DNA from: Cubamyces lactineus
Taxonomy: Eukaryota > Basidiomycota > Agaricomycetes > Polyporales > Polyporaceae
Direction: 5' to 3'
DNA: 64,000 bases
Assembly: GCA_022376465.1 (NCBI GenBank)
Contig: JACDTU010000001.1
Span: 2,852,001-2,916,000, forward strand
Shown here: in pieces, positions 59,272-64,000 of the stretch
How the letters are laid out: every line of letters starts with the position of its first letter
How positions within the stretch are numbered: the stretch's first letter is position 1
The notes under the pieces: model-generated
Databases searched by the model: none
Told to the model about the DNA's origin: nothing
What the model saw: the letters and a program-made list of their open reading frames with translations, nothing else
Position numbers and translations under genes: made by a program

Positions 59272-59967
59272 GAGACTGGGTTTGGCGGACGTTTATGACT
59301 GTAGTATTATCCATCCCTCCACGAGCGACGATTTGACGACCGGTGTGCGGCGCGCTGCTTTGATCTAGTACTTGCTACGCATCTGCATTTGCAATTTTTG
59401 ACGACTCTCACGACACATGCTTTACGACGTTCTCGTGCTACCACCAGTATATGCTTTTTGACACTGCTCCATCATCGTATACCTTCTTGTATGTCGATAT
59501 AGTTGTTGCATATGGAATCACTCTCTCTTGACGTCCTGCCATAGGGCAAGGCTAATCACTGTTACGAAGTCTAATATTTCCGGCCGGTGCTGTTGAGATT
59601 GTGGTGTGTCATGATGGCCACGTACTGGTGTTGTACTGTATTGCGAGCGGAGAGGACTATCAAAGCCGGGAAATAGGCGCCCGGTGAGTGCTAGTGAACG
59701 CTCACGTTGACCGGTGACCACTGACCAGACCGGACTCGTGCTCTCTCTCCTTGAGCTTCCGTGTCTGGGCAATCTCTACGGCGTTGCTATCTTCTGGTAA
59801 CAGGCTACATCTGGTGTAGGGTACTGGAACTGGCAGTAGTCTGTAAGAGCGGCTAAAACTAGGTGTGCAGGTGTGTAGTGGGCTGTCCTTCGTCTGCTAT
59901 CCTACTCAAGGTGAACGCTACTCGGTGTCTCGTTCTACAGCTCTTGACTCGGTCGCAACACGGACAG
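59272..59967. promoter_or_regulatory. gap upstream of the Zrg17-like gene
   Basis: A 696-bp spacer between two plus-strand genes. The first part is T-rich 3' flank of the giant gene; the rest should be the promoter of the next gene. No gene was recognised. Confidence 0.4.
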
Positions 59968-62535
59968 ATGGCGCTCTCGGCGAGCATCCCGGTCAACGGG
60001 GCGATGCACAGGCGCAAGTCGAGCAAAGACGAAGACGAGGACGTGCTTGTCTTTCCCTCCCAATCTCCCCCGGCCACCGCGCCGTTATCGCAGGGCTTCA
60101 CGCTCAACGGCGGCAGCACCGCGTCCGACGAGAATATGAACGGCAGCAGCTTGCACCCGCCCCCCTCACGCTCCCGCGTCATATCAACGCCGGCGACGAT
60201 ACCCATGTCGCAGTCCTACCCAGGACAACCCGCCTCTGCAGGCCCATACCGCACCAACTTCTCGATACCGCGGCAGCCACCACCCAACGGCACCACCCTC
60301 TCGTATGGTCCGCCCAATGGACGGCACCAGGCCGCTGCTATGCGCCAGTCGTTCTCTCTTCCCTCCTCTCATTCGCGCACACGTTCCATCTCTGGTCCGT
60401 TCTCTCCAGTCACACCCTCCCCTCTCTCAGCGTCCTTCCCTCCGAACCAACTGCCACCGCCACCACACAAGCTCTCTGCCTCGTCCACCGCACCTGAGCT
60501 GCATCAGCCTGGCTCATCGCCTCCCGAGAACGGCTTCAAGATATCCCAGCCACCTGCACATACCAGGAGACACTCGCGCCTCCATTCACGCAACCTCTCC
60601 ATCTACTTTCCCAGGCCGGGATCGTTGCCCTCTACTAGCATAGCCGAGGATGGCGCGCAAGAGCTCGATTTCACCGACTCTCCTGGTTCGGCCTTTGACG
60701 AAGGTGTACCCATGCCTAGTGCCTCGCCTGGCCCAGGTCAGCGCACGTTCAAAGAAGGGTTTACCTTCGGTGCCCGTCCGCCCTCGTCCGCTACATCCTC
60801 TACACACCCAATGGCTCCAATGAAGCCATCCTCGAGTGGACCGTCACGTCGAGGACACCATCACAAGCACTCGCTCTCGCACAATTTCTTCTCCTTCCTC
60901 GAACCTGGCGTGCAGAGCGCACCAGGAGAGCTGCACACGCAGCCGGCGCCAATGCCTACAAGCCCATGGGCGCCGATTTCCCCGTTCCCGAGTAGCACGT
61001 CTATCAGTGGCGAAAAGGTCGAGAACGGAGACGCATCGCATGGGCTCGCTCCGAGCACGAAGACCCGCTCAAAGAGTCCGATCGGTAGGATCCGCGCGCC
61101 GCCGACCGTGGCGCCTGTCGCGGTAGTGGCGGGGGTATGGCAGTTTGCGCTCGGGGCGTGGCTGTGGATTACAGGGCAGCAGGTAGGGTCCCTTGCATCA
61201 ACAGGCTTGGGATATTGGGTCGTGTTCGATGCGCTCGGCGTCGTCCTCGGTCACATCCTGCCAAACCGTCTCGCGCGGCCCGAGATGCGCGCCGAGACGC
61301 GTCGGCCGTACGGGTGAGTGATCCTGTTCACGGCATGGCGGACGCGGTCTGAATCTTGCTTCTTTGGCTCCCGCAGGAATGCGCGGGTGGAGACGGTCAT
61401 GACGTTCGCGCAGTCCGTGTACCTCATCTTCACATCTGTGTACGTCTGCAAGGAGACGGTAGAGCACTTGTTGCTCTCGTCCGGCGAGGGCCACCATCAC
61501 CATCACGGCGATGAGGTGTCTTCTGTATTTGGGTGCGTGATCGATTTGTGCCGCTGTCGTGGTATCGGTTAGCTGAGGGAGAAAGTGCAGCATCGACTTC
61601 CCTGTTCGTCTGGTATTTATCACTTTCGTTTCGCTCTTGACTACCGCTGTCGCTTTCAACAATCACTCCAAACTCGTTAACAGTGCGTTATTATATGCTA
61701 TTATATGCGAGTACCATGACTTTGCACCTCACTGATGTCGTATGCAGCGGCGGGCAACCACATTCCCTCACTGGCATCCTTGCTCCCCGCTCGCTCCCGA
61801 TACCGCGCATCATCTCTTGCATACCCACCTGCTCTCACCAACCTCCTCACCAACCCCTACTCTCTCGCACCTATCCTCTTCGCCTCGAGCATCCTATTCA
61901 CCGCAACTTCCGTTCCTCCGTGAGTGTTCCGTACGCTATCCACTTCCTCAGCGAGCTGACGCGCGCATCGCAGGCGGCATCAGCGGCCGCTGGACCTTTT
62001 CCTTGCGGCCGTCGAGACGATCGTGACCTTCAAACTCGCATACCGCGCCGCCGTTGCACTCGGTGCTGTCCTCCTGCAGACGTCCCCAGCACGGGGACTC
62101 GCCGGCGGCCGTATGGAGGCCTTCCTCCGCGCTATGCGCGAGGTGCGTTCACCGCCCTCCACATCGATATCATCCTATGTTTCCTTTTACTGACGACACG
62201 ACCCTTGGCAGATCGAGCGGCATCCTCAAGTTCTGCACCTGCCCGCCCCGCACATCTGGCAGCTCACGCCGAGCCTCGCGCTCCCGGAAAACGATAGCGG
62301 GTCGCCGTACGCCGTCGCGCCCTCCGCTATAGCGGCGGAGAAAGCTCAGGGCCCAGCGCAGTCGCTCGTAGTGACGCTCGAGCTGCATGTGCGGCGCGAC
62401 CTCGAGGACGCGGAGGTGCTCCGACTGACACGCTGGGCGTGGGAGCGGTGTGTGCATGCGCTGCACTTTGGGACGAGGGGTGGCGAGGGGGGCGAGGGCG
62501 AGGCGGAGGTGACGGTTGGGATCGTCAAGGGTTAA
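59968..62535 (+). CDS. ZRG17: Zrg17-like cation diffusion facilitator (zinc transport), about 750 aa
   Basis: A CDF-family protein like yeast Zrg17, which pairs with Msc2 to bring zinc into the endoplasmic reticulum. Six exons; the first (59968 to about 61314) encodes a long disordered Ser/Pro/His-rich cytosolic domain of about 400 residues, then the membrane part begins with APVAVVAGVWQFALGAWLW and GLGYWVVFDALGVVLG. Further helices are VETVMTFAQSVYLIFTSVYV, FPVRLVFITFVSLLTTAVAF, SLAPILFASSILFTAT and PLDLFLAAVETIVTFKLAYR. A His-rich loop (GEGHHHHHGDEV) lies between TM3 and TM4. The C-terminal cytosolic fold has LVVTLELHVRRDLEDAEV. The paired His/Asp zinc ligands of ordinary CDF transporters are not evident (Asn-Asn-His at the fifth helix), as expected for a Zrg17-type accessory subunit. 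Orthology is inferred from helix motifs, not from a search. Confidence 0.8.
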
Positions 62536-63064
62536 TTGGCCTCGCCTGCGCGTCCGTAGTGGAGAGCGGCGGTTGGAAGATCGTAGGGAAGTTATAATGG
62601 GTTGCAGAGCCGTTGCGTGGGGGACATGCTGTTGAGGGTTAGATACCTGGCGATGGCGCTGCATAATCTGAAGCTTTTAGCTGTATACCGCCATGCATAT
62701 GATCGGCATTATTATGTGATACCTTGCTCAGAGCTTGTGTGCTGTGGTGAAGGTGACAGCGCGAAGTACTAGCGTTGCGTCTACATGGCAATGACCGTGG
62801 TTGAATTTCAACATACACTTGCCAGTGATGACCTTCAGAGGCAGGAAGAGGCAATCTCCTATCGTCTATCCGAGGATCCATTTCGATGCCTTCAACACGC
62901 CTGCATATATCCAAGGTATAGTACTCGCAATGAACAGGTCAATAATGTCTTAGATTACGCCCTGTAATGCATACTACAGGTGCACAATCGCGTACATGTG
63001 ACAGTGCCAGTCATGGCCAGTCGTGATAAAAGGGAAAGCTTGGGCCCTTGTCTGCGTAGTGACT
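62536..63064. other. convergent 3' gap
   Basis: A 529-bp spacer between the end of the Zrg17-like gene (plus) and the end of the small hypothetical gene (minus). No gene or repeat was seen. Confidence 0.5.
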
Positions 63065-63677
63065 TCACGCTCTCGCCTTCCCTTTCTTCTTCGCCTTTCG
63101 CAATCCCGCCTCCCACCGCTTGTACGCGTCCTTGAACGCCCGCGTCTCGAAGTACTCCTTCGGGAACGCACATGCCTCCAGGAGGATCGGCGCGAGGTCA
63201 TGCGACGTGCAGAGCACAAAATCGCGCGCTTTGCCATTGTCAGCACTCCGTTTGGCTTCTCGTGCTGCGATTACTTGAGCGATCTTTTCCTCCAAGAACG
63301 CCGACAGAGTGAGCGAGCCCGCGGCTCCTGCGTCCGAGTTGGGCACATGCGCACCCCGATCGCCGTCCGCGTTGCGGAGTGTCTGGAGGGTGGAGGAGAG
63401 AGCCGTTTGGGCGTCCTGTTCTGTCAGATACGGAGGCCCTATGAAGTGGAGATGCACTGAAGTATTTAGACGTTCGGCTGCCGCACGGTTGGATGTGAAG
63501 GTGCGTAGGTCGTGACATAGGAATCCTAGATGTTGGCGGATATCCTCAGTGATGCCCAGTGGGGTGGCGGCCTGTAGGGCAGAGTATTGTGATCAGTAGG
63601 TGGTAGCCGTAAGTTTAAGGTTGTAGGCCGACATAACGGGCACATACCTTCTGCTCGACATTCTCTGAATGCGCCAT
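63065..63677 (-). CDS. small hypothetical protein, about 180 aa
   Basis: I do not recognise the family. Two exons in phase 0: the ATG at 63677 opens the ten codons for MAHSENVEQK, followed by a GTATGT donor; the CTACAG acceptor near 63575 starts AATPLGITEDIRQHLGFLCH. One frame then runs to the stop at 63065. Visible blocks are HLHFIGPPYLTEQDAQTAL, a Ser/Leu helix (LTLSAFLEEKIAQVIAAREA), DFVLCTSHDLAPILLEACAF and a basic tail (RWEAGLRKAKKKGKARA). The balanced composition, clean splice sites and lack of low complexity make it a credible gene. The basic tail suggests nucleic acid or ribosome contact, but that is weak inference. No signal peptide or membrane segment. Confidence 0.7.
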
Positions 63678-64000
63678 GCCGTCTGCGCTTGGTAGTGGAG
63701 GAGAAAGTAGGTGTAGCGAGTAGCCGGGTGGTGAATTGCTGTCGGGCCAGCAGGCCCACTGGTGATTAGAGTATCAGCTGGATTCCCACCACCATATGTC
63801 GCTGAATGTAGCCGATGGTTGACTACGTCTTGAGAATTATGCGCGGGCGGAACCGTACTCCGAGTGAGTCAACGAAGAGAAAAGCAGTATACGTGCACGA
63901 TCTCAAGAGGGCACAGTACTTCCGGGCGCCTCAAGTACACGGATGACGGGACGCGCGCCTAAGAGTGTCCTTCGGCCATCTATACTACCACTACTTCAGC
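63678..64000. other. window end, promoter flank
   Basis: The 323 bases upstream of the minus-strand gene at 63677, probably its promoter. No further gene was recognised before the window ends. Confidence 0.4.

Overview
The window reads as nuclear DNA of a filamentous basidiomycete, most likely a GC-rich agaricomycete close to the Polyporales. The reasons are the many short introns (mostly 50-70 bp, GTRNGT...YAG), genes on both strands with no operons, and the gene set: a myosin-motor chitin synthase, a CAP10/GT90 glycosyltransferase, a Kre9-like Ser/Thr-rich GPI protein and a fungal PDR transporter. Species cannot be named from sequence reading alone. I saw no rRNA, tRNA, CRISPR array or intact transposon.

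Layout. 1-10 kb: a hypothetical gene (958-2326), a sugar/inositol MFS transporter (3681-6149) and a convergent AMSH/sst2 JAMM deubiquitinase (6631-9678, minus). 10-21 kb, all plus: GT90 (10059-12372), a 2OG-Fe(II)-oxygenase-like protein with eroded metal ligands (13759-15302), the 75-kDa complex I subunit (15712-18453) and an N2227/carnosine N-methyltransferase with a His-rich linker (18815-20736). 21-26.7 kb: a full-length PDR-type ABC transporter (minus). 26.7-32.3 kb: a 5.6-kb stretch with no gene I can support. 32.3-38.7 kb: a 1,911-residue class V-type chitin synthase with an N-terminal myosin motor (minus). 40-42.6 kb: tubulin cofactor C (minus), divergent from a conserved hypothetical with a mitochondrial-type leader. 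43.2-45.8 kb: a Kre9/Knh1-like GPI protein and a small Cys-rich protein (both minus).

47.8-59.3 kb is one 17-exon gene whose splice phases I could follow from end to end. It encodes a predicted protein of 3,501 residues: a disordered Ser/Thr/Pro-rich N-terminus, a PH-like domain split by an intron, a cysteine-spaced repeat, Pro-rich and His-containing tandem repeats, and a long charged coiled coil. This is the least described object in the window. It is followed by a Zrg17-like cation-diffusion-facilitator protein (59968-62535) and a small convergent hypothetical gene (63065-63677, minus).

The neighbours do not form a pathway. A loose surface and polarity theme (chitin synthase, Kre9-like protein, GT90, PH/coiled-coil scaffold) is inference from family knowledge, not evidence of clustering. 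Coding spans run from start to stop codon and include introns; residue counts come from splice models made by eye.
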